Assembly: GCA_965267425.1 (NCBI GenBank)
Contig: OZ253959.1
Coordinates: 2,728,001-2,792,000 of the forward strand
Direction of reading: 5' to 3'
Length of the DNA stretch: 64,000 nt
Origin: G965267425 sp965267425
Lineage (GTDB): Bacteria; Bacteroidota; Bacteroidia; Flavobacteriales_E; Vicingaceae
A model generated the notes under the pieces. That model had not been told where the DNA came from. It saw only the letters and a list, made by a program, of their open reading frames with translations, and did no database searches. Shown here in pieces: positions 18,801 through 26,936 of the stretch. Both the position numbers and the translations under genes were made by a program. Within the stretch, counting starts at the first letter, position 1. Each line of letters opens with the position of its first letter.

Positions 18801-20778
18801 TTCTGAATTCCATGTGGTTGGAGATTTGACCATCAATTCTTCTGGAGCAGAAGAGGTGGTATTGAATTTGGACAATGGTGATTTTACCGTAGACGGAGAT
18901 TTCTATTGGAATGATACCAAAGCCGGAGCAGATGTCATTGAGGCTGATATGGACGGCGGAACATTGACCGTTGGTGACAGCCTTTACATCAATGCCAATG
19001 GCAACGGAGCCATGGACTTTTTCATCGATATGGATGGAGCATCAACGATAAATGCAGGATATTTCGTAGCAGAATTATCAGGTCAAGGAGGAAACGAAGA
19101 AATTTTGATAGACATTGACAATACCTCTGTAATCAACGTCACAAATAACATGTTGTGTCAAATTAACACGGGTAATGATTTTGAATTACATCTTGGACAA
19201 AATACAACGGGAAGCACGGCTCAGCTGAATGTGACAGGTGATCTGACCTTAGATCACAATGGAGCAGTAGGTGCAGATGATATTCAATTTATCATCAATG
19301 ACGATGCCGTTGCCACAGTTGGAGGAGTATTCACCATGGACACTGATGGTTCGGCCGGAGGTACGGGAAACTTTTATACACAACTAAATGACAATGGCAT
19401 CCTGAATGTTGGATCAAATTTAGTCATGGACAATACAACAGGAGCAAGTTATCTGCAAATTCAAATGAACGATAATGCTACTTTGCGTCTTGGAGGAAAT
19501 GTAGTTCGAAATGCTTCTCCCAATAATTTCGGATTGATTTCAAGTAGTTCCACAACCACCACCATAGAATATAATGGTACTGGTGCTCAAATATTCGCGG
19601 ACGAAGATGGTGCGGGAACGGATGAAATTGAATACGAATTGGTTGTTATCAATAATACATTTGCAACTGAACCGCAGTTGACCATGGAAGCGCCCGTGAC
19701 GCTGGACAACAGTATCACATTTACAGATGGCGTCTTGCAAACCACAGCTGTCAATCTTCTGTCTCTTGCGGACAATGCAACGGCTAACATTGGAAGTGCT
19801 GCCAGTTATGTGAGCGGTCCGTTTAGTAAAACAGGTGATGACGATTTTATTTTTCCATTGGGTAATTCTGGCACCTGGGCTCCCTTGGGAATTTCCAATA
19901 TGATTAATGGACCGGCAGCCACAGATGTGTTTTCGGCAGAATTTTTTAGTGCTCAGCATCCCCAAGCGTTTTTGGACAGTAATGATTATACAGGTGACAA
20001 CGATGATTTATTTAATACGAGCATTGTTGAATACTGGGATCTGAGTCGGGATAACGGTAGTGCAGAACCACAGGTCACCTTGTATTGGGGAGACAACACG
20101 GCAAGTTTCATCACAGATACTGCCGAATTAGTGGTGGCTCATCTTACAGGTGCGACAGAATGGACAAATGAAGGTGGAGCCGCTTCTGGCGCATTGGCCG
20201 CAGGAAGCGTACGATCAAATACACATATTTCATCCTTTAGTGTATTTACTTTTGGATCCACATCTTCTGCCGTAAATCCTCTGCCAATAGAATTGGTAGC
20301 ATTCAATGCCGAAGCAGTAAACCAAGTGGTAGAATTGACCTGGAAAACCGCATCTGAAATTGACAATGATTACTTTACCATTGAGCGATCGAATGATGCT
20401 CGAAATTTTGAAGAAGTAATTCGGGTGCAAGGAGCAGGTGATTCTCATCAACAACTGGATTACCTTGCCACTGATGAAGACCCATATAACGGAACCTCTT
20501 ATTATCGATTGAAGCAAACTGATTTCAATGGTAATTTTACCTATTCAGAAATTCGGGCTGTTTCATTCAGTGCTAATAAGGAATTAGCCGTATATCCAAA
20601 CCCGAATGAAACGGGTGAACTGTTCTTTAATCAAGAAGTGAGTGGTGTTATTATCAATTCACAAGGTCAATTGATACAAACTGTTCGACAAGAAGTTTCC
20701 GTAGATGTTCAAGCATTTCCAAAAGGCGTTTATTACCTCAGAACGCTCAATGAAGCGATTAAGTTTATCGTAAGATAG
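15814..20778 (+). CDS. T9SS adhesin with two DUF2341-LamG pairs and a beta-solenoid
   Basis: 1654 residues. The signal peptide is about 1-25. DUF2341 spans about 34-125 (ending M-Y-Y-G-N) and is followed by a LamG/concanavalin-like domain at about 145-350 (V-W-H-L-H-D-D ... I-D-E-V-R-V-S). The pair recurs at about 383-490 and 505-705. A 'GDWDQTGIWNTGAVPS' module near 715 opens a long Asn/Asp/Gly beta-solenoid (about 740-1290), an FN3-like module (about 1488-1570) and a T9SS sorting domain (V-Y-P-N-P). LamG-type domains bind carbohydrate or protein ligands, so a glycan-binding surface adhesin is inferred. The C-terminal ~330 residues parallel the protein at 2463-8435 almost motif for motif, showing common descent with exchanged N-termini. 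Confidence 0.9.
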   Translation: MKNRIVSFLLLFLFLSVLHTQVLAQSCGYAYKKEITIDHTQVSGNNNLEDFPMLISVTDNDLRTTGNGGRIENTNGYDITFVSENGEFIPHQIERYAADSGIFVAWVKVPVVYKDLDTKIEMYYGNASITANPSSVAVWDNDYQGVWHLHDDLNDGSSTGNDGTNSGSTDAKGKIAECQSFDGSNDYIFRTDANLNGNIPSLSSGSPDEFTISGWIQIDVLNARRPLMSKQGNGAGTDRGFVFMMEDDNRLKIELFKNNVSGDRTEVYSTATLTTGTWYYITVTYQFVTDGTSEAYLYIDGANDGSTTTSVGPIVTNTRDLDIGRYYWNGSTQYYQDGKIDEVRVSDVVRSAGWIATEYNNQNNPSSFYTIGAEQGGSFTPTVPVCGFNFKKVITIDSDSVKGSGSHTDFPVLITFTDTDLESVANGGGVESDNGYDIVFTDNSLNPLDHQIEEYDPTTGALSAWVKIPSLSTSADYEMFMMYGNADLTTDLSTSCAWSSDYQAVWHLHDDFLDAAGGANNGTNNGSTDNTGGVVGDCQSFDGTNDFVQLGVSGFGDIDDNQTVSIWAQFSAVPTGNHNFLSITNNSSTSAVQIGYRSSSSLAWQYGGGTLASSGGSESINTWHHYVYTYDGTTHRFYVDGQSPATSTTAAQTATPDDAELGRWTGGSEYFGGLLDEVRYSTDVKSDGWIATEYTNIANPSNFYSIGSEIVLNVTSTGSGDWDQTGIWNTGAVPSTGATVTILHEVDIDDRDEQICNLTVSNSNDNLASFDVQNGRTLEVQEDVRLESTSGSAVDVNLIVMNNNSKLIVNRNLILDQDNGDDIFMESQSAGDSIIVRGDMLLEHDGGDNMEIETDNATAVIQVAGDLIANMNSGTDDLLTFDLNAGTLNVLGSIIANRTSTFSDIHFNMDGGHVIADSMAFISNGGGGSDELRIEVDQTSTFTINNNFYMSMGGGDDHEIYINNNAGTAGVFTVNGNMVIDKTGGDDLKLYVDDADSEFHVVGDLTINSSGAEEVVLNLDNGDFTVDGDFYWNDTKAGADVIEADMDGGTLTVGDSLYINANGNGAMDFFIDMDGASTINAGYFVAELSGQGGNEEILIDIDNTSVINVTNNMLCQINTGNDFELHLGQNTTGSTAQLNVTGDLTLDHNGAVGADDIQFIINDDAVATVGGVFTMDTDGSAGGTGNFYTQLNDNGILNVGSNLVMDNTTGASYLQIQMNDNATLRLGGNVVRNASPNNFGLISSSSTTTTIEYNGTGAQIFADEDGAGTDEIEYELVVINNTFATEPQLTMEAPVTLDNSITFTDGVLQTTAVNLLSLADNATANIGSAASYVSGPFSKTGDDDFIFPLGNSGTWAPLGISNMINGPAATDVFSAEFFSAQHPQAFLDSNDYTGDNDDLFNTSIVEYWDLSRDNGSAEPQVTLYWGDNTASFITDTAELVVAHLTGATEWTNEGGAASGALAAGSVRSNTHISSFSVFTFGSTSSAVNPLPIELVAFNAEAVNQVVELTWKTASEIDNDYFTIERSNDARNFEEVIRVQGAGDSHQQLDYLATDEDPYNGTSYYRLKQTDFNGNFTYSEIRAVSFSANKELAVYPNPNETGELFFNQEVSGVIINSQGQLIQTVRQEVSVDVQAFPKGVYYLRTLNEAIKFIVR

Positions 20779-20802
20779 CAGTGCCAACCAATGTTAATTT
20801 AT

Positions 20803-20828
20803 TCTTAATCAGTCATTAAGATTTTCTT
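20803..20828 (+). terminator. Weak candidate terminator after the LamG adhesin
   Basis: TCTTAAT/ATTAAGA (7 bp, AT-rich) around CAGTC is followed by TTTTCTT. The stem has little GC, so efficiency is doubtful. Confidence 0.4.
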
Positions 20829-20883
20829 AAGCGGCAACTATTTATCCATTGATTCGTCTTTTTAGTAGCACAAGGATCAATGT

Positions 20884-21513
20884 ATGAATAGGTTAAATGC
20901 ACGTTTTGCACCCATCGTATTTTTATGCTGTATCACATTATCAGCAATTGCGCAAGAGCAATCTTTTTTTGGACCTTCTCTGGTTTTTTACGCATTACCA
21001 ATGGAATTAATTGATCCTAACAAACCTGCTTTTTCTGGAGGTATGGAAGTAAAAATCAATGAAAAATGGTCTGCCGAATTGAGTGGGGGCTATTCTGAAT
21101 TTAGAAGATCAGGACATAAGGTACGATTGGAAGTCAAGAAATATCATCAAATTACACAGGAAGAAAATAAAATTATTCGCAGGTATTGGTCTATGGGTGG
21201 ATTTTATCATCATTATACGTTTGATCAGGAAGCACTTGTTGAAGCAGAAGATGGGCAAGATGATTATATGACCGTAGGTGTAGATAAAGTTTCTATGGGT
21301 ATGGACGTCAGATGGGGCGCCCAGATGTTATTCAGAAGTCATGTAAGTTTGGAATTTTTTGCCGGATTGGGTGTTATTTACATAGACAGAAAACACAACG
21401 GCCCACATACTTATCGATTGGGTGGAGGATTCTTTTCACATCCCAAAACTCAAGGTGATAAGTTGGCACCGAAACTTTCTTTAGGACTCAAGCTTGGAGG
21501 TTGGTTAAACTGA
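20884..21513 (+). CDS. Exported protein, probably a small outer-membrane beta-barrel
   Basis: 209 residues. The signal peptide ends near A-I-A-Q. The body has alternating hydrophobic/polar strands (K-W-S-A-E-L-S-G-G-Y; S-L-E-F-F-A-G-L-G-V-I-Y), and the C-terminus L-S-L-G-L-K-L-G-G-W resembles outer-membrane barrel strands. No known family was recognised. The ATG at 20884 is preceded by a 105-nt spacer after the adhesin. It is followed 57 nt later by a lipoprotein gene, so the two may be one transcript. Confidence 0.6.
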   Translation: MNRLNARFAPIVFLCCITLSAIAQEQSFFGPSLVFYALPMELIDPNKPAFSGGMEVKINEKWSAELSGGYSEFRRSGHKVRLEVKKYHQITQEENKIIRRYWSMGGFYHHYTFDQEALVEAEDGQDDYMTVGVDKVSMGMDVRWGAQMLFRSHVSLEFFAGLGVIYIDRKHNGPHTYRLGGGFFSHPKTQGDKLAPKLSLGLKLGGWLN

Positions 21514-21570
21514 CAATTTCCAAAGTACCTTATATTTGAATTTCCGAACACTATATTATTTGACCAAAAC

Positions 21571-22200
21571 ATGACCAAACCGCTTGTGATGATATGCTTC
21601 GCTTGTACATTATTGTTACAATCGGCATGTAAAAAATGTGACAACTCATTCGCAACTAATTTTGATGAACGAGGAGAATGCGAGTTTTTATCTGCAGCTT
21701 CTTCCGACATCGGATTTTCATTCGAAGGAAATAATTACACCTTATTGGGACCTGAAAATGGCGGAGTATGGAATGGCATCTGCAGCGATTGGAACTCCAA
21801 GGGTCAAACATCACTTTTGAGTTGGATGAATTTCACCTGGAATAATGAGGTTTGGACCCTAAATCTGGAAGTTCCAATTTCCATGACAACTGCTATTCAG
21901 TCGGGAATGGAATTCACACTTGGCCGTCAATCATCTTGTCCTGATGAATCGCTTCAAGCTTGTGCCATTGTTTATTTATGGAATGAACAAACGTCTAATT
22001 TCACTACCTATTCCACCACCGACAGTCTGCATTCAGGTGTAGTGTCGTTTAGCAATGTTGTTGATGGAAATGCATTTAACAATCCTGAATACTGGTATGC
22101 TGATGGTACATTTCGATTTCAACTGGAAATAAATGGAAGTGAATACCAATTTGATAATGGATTTTTCAGCAATGCTGTTATCCCAAAGAAGTATAATTAA
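21571..22200 (+). CDS. Lipoprotein of unknown function
   Basis: 209 residues. A signal sequence ends in L-L-Q-S-A-C, giving a lipidated Cys20 followed by K-K-C-D-N. The rest is beta-rich with several Cys and Trp residues, and no catalytic motif was recognised. The stop overlaps the stop of the convergent gene at 22197 by 3 nt, so the two transcripts overlap tail to tail. Confidence 0.65.
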   Translation: MTKPLVMICFACTLLLQSACKKCDNSFATNFDERGECEFLSAASSDIGFSFEGNNYTLLGPENGGVWNGICSDWNSKGQTSLLSWMNFTWNNEVWTLNLEVPISMTTAIQSGMEFTLGRQSSCPDESLQACAIVYLWNEQTSNFTTYSTTDSLHSGVVSFSNVVDGNAFNNPEYWYADGTFRFQLEINGSEYQFDNGFFSNAVIPKKYN

Positions 22201-22637
22201 GAATCTGTAATTCCATCTTCAAGAGGTAAAATATCTGGTTCCACCCAGTTCTTTCTTGCTTCAACGGAAAAAAGTAAATCTTCACTGTAATAATGCAAAG
22301 GGAAATTGTTCTTGCTAAAATCCCATGAGATAAAAGCATTAATCGCCTTGCTGAAGGTAGAAAACGAATATTTCGCCAGAAAGCGTCTGGCCATAAGTAA
22401 CCAAAACCTGGTAATTGTTTCATGATAACCTTCATGATCCGTATTCGGAGTACCTACTGATTCATTATGCTTAATGATAAGATTTCTCACGGTTTCCAGC
22501 GCTTCATCTTCCGGCAATCTATGTGAATACCAAATTCCTACAGCCAAATGAGCTTCATGTGTCCATTCTGATTTTGGTAATTTTTGTTCTTCAAACCGAA
22601 CAATGAGTGAAATGATGTCGTTCTTCGTATAATGCAT
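22197..22637 (-). CDS. Conserved cytoplasmic protein of unknown function
   Basis: 146 residues from ATG 22637 (MHYTKNDIISLIVRFEEQKL). Upstream in-frame starts at 22655 and a TTG at 22700 are possible but add an unlikely N-terminus. Recognisable conserved blocks are W-T-H-E-A-H-L-A-V-G and N-T-D-H-E-G-Y-H-E-T-I-T, both rich in His and Glu and suggestive of a metal or acid-base site. This helical family occurs widely in bacteria without assigned activity. It stands alone between a convergent lipoprotein gene and a divergent Omp28-like gene. Confidence 0.65.
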   Translation of the reverse strand: MHYTKNDIISLIVRFEEQKLPKSEWTHEAHLAVGIWYSHRLPEDEALETVRNLIIKHNESVGTPNTDHEGYHETITRFWLLMARRFLAKYSFSTFSKAINAFISWDFSKNNFPLHYYSEDLLFSVEARKNWVEPDILPLEDGITDS

Positions 22638-22881
22638 AGTATGAATTGTTTGCATGCAATAACTTACAATTCTGATGTTTCCACATACCAATATCCCCAA
22701 ATAAATTAATAAGAGAACTCCTTAAAATATCACTTGTGGTCACCGATTTCCTTTACAGGACCGACATACGAATGTAGAATTGTACCTCTTAAAATTTCAA
22801 TTCAGGATTTCAATATAGGCTGATTTGTGCAATCCCAGTGCCAAATATTCCTCTTTAAATTTGTCTCAAACAAAAAACACT

Positions 22882-23889
22882 ATGAAAAATTTTACCTCTG
22901 CCGTATTTTTTACCTTACTTGGCCTCAGCCTGAGTGCTCAGGTACCGCAAAAGATAATTGTTGAACATTTTACCAATACCCGTTGTGGTATTTGCTCTAG
23001 TCGCAATCCTGGATTTTACACCAATTTAGAAAACCAAGGAGAAGCATTGCACATTTCTTTTCATCCAAGTAGTCCGTATTCAAATTGTGTATTGAACAAT
23101 CACAATTCATCCGAAAATGATGCAAGAACGAACTATTATAACAATTATGGAAGTACACCCAAATTTGTGGTTCAAGGAGATAGAATTACGGGAGGAATTG
23201 ATGTATCAAAACCAGAATTATTTACTCCTTATGAAGGGATGACTAGTCCTGTGGAGTTAAAAATAAATCAGCAATTGGATGGAACGGATTCTATTCACAG
23301 TGAAGTTGTGGTGAAGGCGGTAGCATCCAATACGCTTGGTACAGTTAAACTCTTTGTTGCAGTTGCTGAGGACACGGTTTTTTACAATGCGCCAAATGGT
23401 GAAAACGAACACTATGATGTTTTTCGAGAAGCCATGACGGCCATTTTGGGTGACGATGTTACTGTGCCAGCCAATGCGGGGGATAGTGTAGTTTTGAATT
23501 TCAGTTTGCCCATCCATTCAGATTGGGATGTAAATCATGTCATTACCATAGGGATTCTCCAGGATGCTTCAGACAAAAGTGTGATTCAAGCGGAAGCCAC
23601 CAACGCTGAAAACATTGGTACACCTGTTGGTATATCCGAAAATGAGGATGTGAATTTTGAATTCTTCCCAAATCCCACTTCCGGCAACATTATACTTTCA
23701 AATAAATTGAAGGGCGCTTCAGAATTCAAACTGTTTAATCAATCTGGCAAACTTGTATATCAATTGATTTTGCCTGCTCAGAGTAATGGACTAATTACGT
23801 TGCCTGAAAATATTGAAAATGGCTTGTACTTTGGAAATTTGACTACTTCCGATGCAACCAAAACGGCTAAAATTCTTTTACAGCGTTAG
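22882..23889 (+). CDS. Omp28-like thioredoxin-fold protein with T9SS sorting domain
   Basis: 335 residues from the ATG at 22882; a GTG 19 codons upstream would precede a non-secretory stretch. The signal peptide ends at S-A-Q (residue 20). VEHFTNTRCGICSSR carries a C35-x-x-C38 motif in the position expected for a thioredoxin-like fold, followed by a cis-Pro-like S-T-P-K-F-V-V. This is the Omp28-related family of Bacteroidota exported proteins. The last ~75 residues (F-E-F-F-P-N-P-T-S-G onward) are a T9SS type A sorting domain. A redox or disulfide role outside the cell is possible but unproven. Confidence 0.85.
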   Translation: MKNFTSAVFFTLLGLSLSAQVPQKIIVEHFTNTRCGICSSRNPGFYTNLENQGEALHISFHPSSPYSNCVLNNHNSSENDARTNYYNNYGSTPKFVVQGDRITGGIDVSKPELFTPYEGMTSPVELKINQQLDGTDSIHSEVVVKAVASNTLGTVKLFVAVAEDTVFYNAPNGENEHYDVFREAMTAILGDDVTVPANAGDSVVLNFSLPIHSDWDVNHVITIGILQDASDKSVIQAEATNAENIGTPVGISENEDVNFEFFPNPTSGNIILSNKLKGASEFKLFNQSGKLVYQLILPAQSNGLITLPENIENGLYFGNLTTSDATKTAKILLQR

Positions 23890-23936
23890 TTCTTTTGAGT
23901 TGATACTATTTCTATCTTTCACTTGATAATAAATAG

Positions 23937-24536
23937 TTGAATACTCGTCTTTTGAAGAACTCGCTATTAGAAGAAATAAAACAGTGCCAAATCTGTTCCG
24001 ATAAACTGGCGCATGGGATTAATCCTGTCGTCAGTTTTTCTGATCATAGCCAAATTGCAATTGTTGGTCAAGCCCCAGGTAGAAAAGTTCATGAATCTGG
24101 AATTCCCTGGGACGATAAAAGTGGAGAACGGCTTAGATCTTGGTTAGGTGTGTCAGATGAGCAATTTTACGATTCTAAAATATTTGCCTTAATTCCAATG
24201 GGGTTTTGTTATCCGGGCACTGGAAAATCAGGAGATTTACCACCGAGGAAAGAATGTGCCCCAGCATGGCATTCCAAAGTATTTGATTCCATGCCCAATA
24301 TTTCTCTTCGCATACTCATCGGAAAATATGCAGTGGACCATTATCTCAAACATAATACTGAAAAAAACCTAACTGAGACTATTAAACAATTCCATCTTCA
24401 TTTACCGCAATATTTGGTTCTCCCTCACCCCTCTCCTCGCAACAATATCTGGCTCAAAAAAAATAGTTGGTTCGAAAAGGAGATTGTCCCGCATCTTCAA
24501 GAAAGAGTTCATGAAATTTTGAAACTGCAGAAATAA
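23937..24536 (+). CDS. Uracil-DNA glycosylase superfamily protein, Fe-S type
   Basis: 199 residues. Motif A is V-G-Q-A-P-G-R (residues 43-49), and motif B is H-P-S-P-R-N (164-169). C17-x2-C20, C91 and C107 have the spacing of the four cysteines that hold the 4Fe-4S cluster in family-4-like glycosylases. It would excise uracil, or a related base, from DNA in base-excision repair. The only sensible start is TTG at 23937, because an in-frame TAG lies immediately upstream and no ATG occurs for about 85 codons. It is followed by the creD operon after about 30 nt. Confidence 0.85.
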   Translation: MNTRLLKNSLLEEIKQCQICSDKLAHGINPVVSFSDHSQIAIVGQAPGRKVHESGIPWDDKSGERLRSWLGVSDEQFYDSKIFALIPMGFCYPGTGKSGDLPPRKECAPAWHSKVFDSMPNISLRILIGKYAVDHYLKHNTEKNLTETIKQFHLHLPQYLVLPHPSPRNNIWLKKNSWFEKEIVPHLQERVHEILKLQK

Positions 24537-24541
24537 TTATT

Positions 24542-24560
24542 TACTTTGTTTTTCAAAGTA
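24542..24560 (+). promoter_or_regulatory. Palindromic operator candidate 1 (upstream of the membrane protein gene)
   Basis: TACTTTG-N5-CAAAGTA, arms 7 bp, ending 6 nt before ATG 24567. The same arms and spacing recur at 25487-25505 before creD. The likely ligand is the winged-helix regulator encoded between them, giving autoregulation. Confidence 0.65.
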
Positions 24561-24566
24561 CTTTTT

Positions 24567-25184
24567 ATGAAAGAAGAAAAATACCTGGATGATCTTAAAG
24601 AAATAAAAGACATCATGAATCGATCTTCCCGATTTATATCATTGAGCGGATTGTCGGGAGTTGGCGCGGGAGTGGTTGCTTTATTGGGAGTTTATGCCGC
24701 CTACCAAACAGTTTATGCAAGGCAGGACTATTTTCATATGCGTTATACCATTATTTCAACCCAAAAAATATTATCACTTTTGACTATAGCTGGTCTTACA
24801 CTTTTAGGTTCCTTGTTTGCCGGTGTATTTTTCACCTGGCGTAAAGCGCGAAAAAACAATCAGGGAATATGGGATATACAAGCACAACGACTTGTGGTCA
24901 ATTTATTGATCCCTCTGGTAGTTGGCGGATTGGTTTGCCTTATTCTTTTGATCAACGGTTTCGTTGGATTGGTAGCACCTCTCACACTTGTATTTTATGG
25001 AATGGGATTGTTACACGCCAGCAAATACACGTTAACGGACATTCGTAATCTGGGCATTGCGGAAATGATTCTTGGTATTTTAGCATTGCAATTTATAGGG
25101 TATGGCTTGGTCTTTTGGGCCATTGGATTTGGGGTTCTGCATATCATTTATGGAATAGTGATGCATTTTAAATACGATAGGTGA
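24567..25184 (+). CDS. Four-to-six-helix integral membrane protein, creD operon
   Basis: 205 residues from ATG 24567 (MKEEKYLDDLKEIKDIMNRS); a TTG seven codons upstream overlaps the palindrome and is unlikely. A short soluble N-terminus precedes several hydrophobic helices (for example G-V-V-A-L-L-G-V-Y-A-A and the Gly-rich L-I-P-L-V-V-G-G-L-V-C-L). Proteins of this type regularly precede a winged-helix regulator and CreD in Bacteroidota. It may be a membrane partner sensing envelope state, but no function is assigned. Its stop overlaps the GTG start of the regulator by 4 nt, implying translational coupling. Confidence 0.8.
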   Translation: MKEEKYLDDLKEIKDIMNRSSRFISLSGLSGVGAGVVALLGVYAAYQTVYARQDYFHMRYTIISTQKILSLLTIAGLTLLGSLFAGVFFTWRKARKNNQGIWDIQAQRLVVNLLIPLVVGGLVCLILLINGFVGLVAPLTLVFYGMGLLHASKYTLTDIRNLGIAEMILGILALQFIGYGLVFWAIGFGVLHIIYGIVMHFKYDR

Positions 25185-25471
25185 AAGAAATATTACATAA
25201 TCTCAATAAAGCGTTTGAAAATAAATTGCGACTGGGTATCATGTCCGCACTTATGGTCAATGATTTTCTGGAATTCAATGCATTGAAAGAATTATTGGAT
25301 GCAACAGACGGCAATCTGGCCAGTCATCTAAAGTCTTTGGAAAATAGCGGATACATTCAGTTTAAAAAGGAATTTAAAGGACGTAAACCCAATACAAAAT
25401 ACTACGCGACCCAAGCAGGAAAGGTCGCTTTTAGAAAACATATCCAAGCCATTGAAAAACTGTTAAACTAA
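25181..25471 (+). CDS. Winged-helix transcriptional regulator (HTH_34 type)
   Basis: 96 residues starting at GTG 25181, within the stop of the preceding gene (GTGA). The chain reads as a complete wHTH domain: L-R-L-G-I-M-S-A-L, then F-N-A-L-K-E-L-L with recognition-helix D-G-N-L-A-S-H-L-K-S-L-E, then a wing with K-G-R-K-P-N-T-K-Y-Y-A-T. It belongs to the ArsR/MarR-like PF13601 group. It is the obvious candidate to bind the two identical-arm palindromes at 24542 and 25487, controlling its own operon and creD. No effector-binding domain is present. Confidence 0.9.
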   Translation: MKEILHNLNKAFENKLRLGIMSALMVNDFLEFNALKELLDATDGNLASHLKSLENSGYIQFKKEFKGRKPNTKYYATQAGKVAFRKHIQAIEKLLN

Positions 25472-25486
25472 ATTTTTTTATTCACA

Positions 25487-25505
25487 TACTTTGAAATTCA
25501 AAGTA
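25487..25505 (+). promoter_or_regulatory. Palindromic operator candidate 2 (upstream of creD)
   Basis: TACTTTG-AAATT-CAAAGTA, a 19-bp inverted repeat 14 nt before ATG 25520, with the same arms and 5-nt centre as the site at 24542. It suggests that creD has its own regulated promoter besides any readthrough. Confidence 0.7.
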
Positions 25506-25519
25506 CTTTTATTTTTAAT

Positions 25520-26878
25520 ATGTCAGAACAAATATCAACATTCGAACGAGTTAACAACTGGATAAATAATTCGGTTGCTCTGAAACTAATCAGCATAACC
25601 ATCTTAATGTTATTGCTACTTATCCCTGCTTCCATGGTGAAGTCCATCATTGAAGAACGTGAACAACTCAGCAAAACGGCCATACACGAAGTAAGTTCCA
25701 TTTGGGCATCAGAACAACAAATCAACGGCCCCGTTTTAACCATTCCACTGGTTTATGAACACTGGGTGGAAAATACTTTAGAACAATACACGGAGTACCT
25801 ACACATTCTTCCTGAAAACTTATCAATCAATGGTGAAGTAAAACCAAGTACGCTTCATCGTGGGATTTATGATATTGTAGTATACTCCACTGAATTAGCA
25901 GCAAAAGGTTCATTCATTCCAACAATTGATATTGAAACCACAAACCTCAAGCAAATTGAATACGACAAGGCGTTTATCACCATGGGCATCAGCGATTTGC
26001 GCGGAATTAAGGACAATATTCAATTCTCGTTAAATAATCAAATGTTGCAAGTTGAGCCCGGTTCCAAAATCGGTGCTATCATCTCCTCAGGTGTCACACT
26101 TTCATCCATTGACTCCAGTGATTTCCAACTGGATGAAATTCCATTTTCATTTCAATTGAATCTTCAGGGAAGTCAAAATTTGTCGTTTGTTCCTATTGGA
26201 AACACAACTGAAATTGCGTTGAATTCAACCTGGCCTTCTCCAAGTTTTAACGGGAACTTTTTACCTGATAACCGCGAAGTCTCTTCTGAAGGGTTTGAAG
26301 CAGACTGGAAAATTTTGCAACTCAACCGCAACATCCCTCAGTCATGGACGGGAAGTTTGCCAAAAGGAACGCTTAGTAATGCTTCTTTTGGTGTAGACTT
26401 AATTGTTCCCATTGACGATTATCAAAAAGCCATCCGTTCAGCTAAATATGCGGCCATGACCATCGCATTGTCATTTTTGATTTTCTTCCTGGTTGAAATC
26501 ATCAATCGCAAAAGAATTCATCCCTTTCAATATACACTTGTTGGTCTAGCATTGTGTCTGTTTTATGCCTTGCTAATTTCCATATCCGAACACTCAAGTT
26601 TCGGAACTGCTTATTTCATTGCAACCTGTGTTATTGTTCTCATGATTACCATCTATTCCTTGACTGTATTCAAATCCATACGGATGACCTTGCTTTTGGC
26701 CATTATTATGTCCGGGTTATATGGATTCATCTATGTGACCTTACAACTCACCGACTATGCACTTTTAATGGGCTCGCTTGGTTTAACAGGAATTCTCGGA
26801 CTCACCATGTACTTTACCAGAAATATCAATTGGTATGCAATCAGAGAAAAAGAAGTACCTCAACAAGTCAATGCCTGA
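25520..26878 (+). CDS. creD: CreD-family inner membrane protein
   Basis: 452 residues. An N-terminal transmembrane helix (about 18-40) is followed by a large periplasmic domain with the family-typical W-A-S-E-Q-Q-I-N-G-P-V-L-T-I-P. Four or five C-terminal helices (about 310-440) include F-Q-Y-T-L-V-G-L-A-L-C-L-F-Y, the most conserved CreD stretch. CreD contributes to envelope integrity and colicin/beta-lactam tolerance in enterobacteria, where CreBC controls it. Here control probably lies with the adjacent wHTH regulator, a common Bacteroidota arrangement. The length is normal for the family. Confidence 0.93.
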   Translation: MSEQISTFERVNNWINNSVALKLISITILMLLLLIPASMVKSIIEEREQLSKTAIHEVSSIWASEQQINGPVLTIPLVYEHWVENTLEQYTEYLHILPENLSINGEVKPSTLHRGIYDIVVYSTELAAKGSFIPTIDIETTNLKQIEYDKAFITMGISDLRGIKDNIQFSLNNQMLQVEPGSKIGAIISSGVTLSSIDSSDFQLDEIPFSFQLNLQGSQNLSFVPIGNTTEIALNSTWPSPSFNGNFLPDNREVSSEGFEADWKILQLNRNIPQSWTGSLPKGTLSNASFGVDLIVPIDDYQKAIRSAKYAAMTIALSFLIFFLVEIINRKRIHPFQYTLVGLALCLFYALLISISEHSSFGTAYFIATCVIVLMITIYSLTVFKSIRMTLLLAIIMSGLYGFIYVTLQLTDYALLMGSLGLTGILGLTMYFTRNINWYAIREKEVPQQVNA

Positions 26879-26907
26879 TTGACAATTCGTGATCTTTAAA
26901 GAGGTAC

Positions 26908-26936
26908 AAGGCTTCCGATTCCCGGAAGCCTTTTTT
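26908..26936 (+). terminator. Intrinsic terminator after creD
   Basis: AAGGCTTCCG (26908-26917) pairs with CGGAAGCCTT (26923-26932) around ATTCC and runs into a T-tract. It overlaps the stop of the convergent phosphatase gene and may act in both directions. Confidence 0.92.

Noticed and set aside
19540..19965. 141-residue minus-strand frame inside the LamG adhesin
   Set aside because: Shadow of the paralogous C-terminal unit; the plus-strand frame carries the known domains.
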